Shown one piece after another: positions 62,939 to 64,000 of a stretch of 64,000 bases of DNA. Each line of letters begins with the position of its first letter. Position 1 is the stretch's first letter. Under the pieces are notes generated by a model. That model searched no databases. It was not told where the DNA came from and worked only from the letters and a program-made list of their open reading frames with translations. Source of the DNA: CAXXOK01 sp964640955 (GTDB lineage: Bacteria > Bacillota > Clostridia > Christensenellales > Aristaeellaceae); NCBI GenBank assembly GCA_964640955.1, contig CAZXJI010000016.1, positions 10,561 to 74,560 of the forward strand. Reading direction: 5' to 3'. The translations under genes were made by a program, and so were the position numbers.

Positions 62939-64000
62939 ATGAAAATGTGGACTCGGCTTCTATCCCTCCTTCTGACACTGGTCATGCTGTGCCCGCTGGT
63001 TTCCACAACGGCGTTTGCCGCTGACGAACCGACCGAAGTCGTTTTCTACTTTCTGGGTGAAGAGCTGGAAGACGACAAGGTCGTGCTCGCGGCTATCAAC
63101 GAAAAGCTGATCGAAAAACTGAACTGCTATATGAGCGTGCAATACGTCTCCTTCGGCGAGGTCAATACCACGTACCCCCTGCTGCTGGCTTCTCAGACCC
63201 GCATGGACGCCATCTTCTCGGCGTTCTTCACGGGCTATGGAACACTGGCCGGCAAGAACGCTTTCATGGAGATTACGGAGGACATGCTTAAGCAGTACGC
63301 GCCCGTCACCTGGGAACACACGCCCAAGGAAGTATGGGATCAGGCTCGCGTGAACGGCCACATCTACATGGTGCCGCAGGAAATGATCCAGAACATCCAG
63401 GCGACGATCGGCATCCGCGGCGACCTGCGCGCCAAGTACAACCTGCCTGAGATTACCGATATCGCCTCCCTGGAAGATTATATGGCCGCGGTTCACGACA
63501 ATGAGACCGGCATCGTGCCGCTGCTCTTTGGCAGCATGTACACGTATCTGGACGACCTGCTGCTTTTCACCCCGAACGAGTGGGCGGCGGATGCGAACTT
63601 CTCCCAGATTTGCATGGCCTATGACATTACGCAGGAAGCGCCCGTTCCCTTCTGCTACCTGTACACAGACGAGTTCAAGGAGCGTTGCGAAACGGCTTAC
63701 CGCTGGAACCAGAACGGCTGGATCTCCAAAGACAGCCTGTCCAACACCAATACCAACCGCGAAAACATGGCTAACGGCAAAACGGCAGTGATGCTGGATA
63801 ACGCCGGCACCGTCAACAGCGCCAACGAAGACCTCAAGAAGAACGGCACCGGCGAGAACGTTGAAATCTACGACCTCTCCGGCGATAAGAGCCTGCTGCG
63901 TTATTCCGCCACCGGCGGCGGCATCTCCCTGCCCGCCAACAGCCAGCATCCCGACCTGGTGCTGCAGATTATCGAGTACCTCCGCAACGACAAGGAAATG
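62939..64000 (+). CDS. sugar ABC transporter substrate-binding protein (3' end beyond window)
   Basis: The first 354 codons of an LplA-type extracellular solute-binding protein are visible. The leader MKMWTRLLSLLLTLVMLCPL ends at TAFA-AD, an AxA signal peptidase I site without a lipobox. The mature start EVVFYFLGEELEDDKVVLAA and GYGTLAGKNAFMEITEDML fit the DUF3502-containing or LplA-like group. ATG at 62939 has AAAGGGG 8 bases upstream. It completes the cassette starting at 61009. Confidence 0.85.
   Translation, partial: MKMWTRLLSLLLTLVMLCPLVSTTAFAADEPTEVVFYFLGEELEDDKVVLAAINEKLIEKLNCYMSVQYVSFGEVNTTYPLLLASQTRMDAIFSAFFTGYGTLAGKNAFMEITEDMLKQYAPVTWEHTPKEVWDQARVNGHIYMVPQEMIQNIQATIGIRGDLRAKYNLPEITDIASLEDYMAAVHDNETGIVPLLFGSMYTYLDDLLLFTPNEWAADANFSQICMAYDITQEAPVPFCYLYTDEFKERCETAYRWNQNGWISKDSLSNTNTNRENMANGKTAVMLDNAGTVNSANEDLKKNGTGENVEIYDLSGDKSLLRYSATGGGISLPANSQHPDLVLQIIEYLRNDKEM

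Overview
This window looks like chromosomal DNA of a GC-rich member of the Bacillota (class Clostridia). The evidence is purine-rich Shine-Dalgarno sites before nearly every gene, TTGACA/TATAAT-type promoters, LplB/YtcP-type sugar ABC cassettes, YesM/YesN-type regulators, a DegV protein and a tRNA gene that encodes its CCA end. Most solute-binding proteins have AxA signal-peptidase-I type leaders and no lipobox cysteine; I associate this with Christensenellales-like gut clostridia, but the taxon is an inference.

Layout: 1-2676, a LacI-type sensor without a DNA-binding head (cut by the window edge) and a flippase-like membrane protein. 2900-6968, a YbaK-type deacylase in one operon with a nucleoside/BmpA-type ABC transporter lacking its binding protein. 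7174-10025, a small membrane protein, then SecD and SecF. 22142 down to 10101 (minus strand), a run of nine tightly packed genes: two sugar permeases, two paralogous binding proteins, an AraC-type membrane regulator, then a GldA/F/G-like ABC-2 system and a DUF4340 protein. Divergently, 22335-26045 carries three glycosidases (alpha/alpha-barrel, GH4, GH43). 26121-28635 holds DegV, a frameshifted secreted protein and an AhpD-like protein.

28797-39372 is a LacI-controlled beta-galactoside module: GH2 enzyme, binding protein and two permeases on the minus strand, the LacI regulator, and a second, LacZ-type GH2 enzyme divergent to it. Four variants of the palindrome GTAACCGGTTAC lie at its promoters. 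39554-42757 carries an ECF sigma factor with a membrane partner and a GT-C-like membrane protein. 43014-51088 is a dpp-type peptide ABC operon continued by two paralogous creatininase-family amidohydrolases and an M42 peptidase.

At 51290 a tRNA-Thr(GGT) marks a clear compositional change. Immediately after it lies a decayed tyrosine recombinase, then an AT-richer accessory segment: enolase-superfamily dehydratase, CUT1 transporter and a YesN/YesM two-component pair (to 59228). A GC-rich rpiB and the 3' end of an ADP-ribosylglycohydrolase gene follow. The latter is cut near 60190 by an AT-richer AraC-regulator fragment, after which another LplB/YtcP/binding-protein cassette runs off the right edge.

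The window is mainly a carbohydrate and peptide scavenging region: four CUT1-type sugar importers, one peptide importer, one nucleoside-type importer, five glycosidases and local regulators. I saw no CRISPR array, intact transposase, riboswitch or rRNA.
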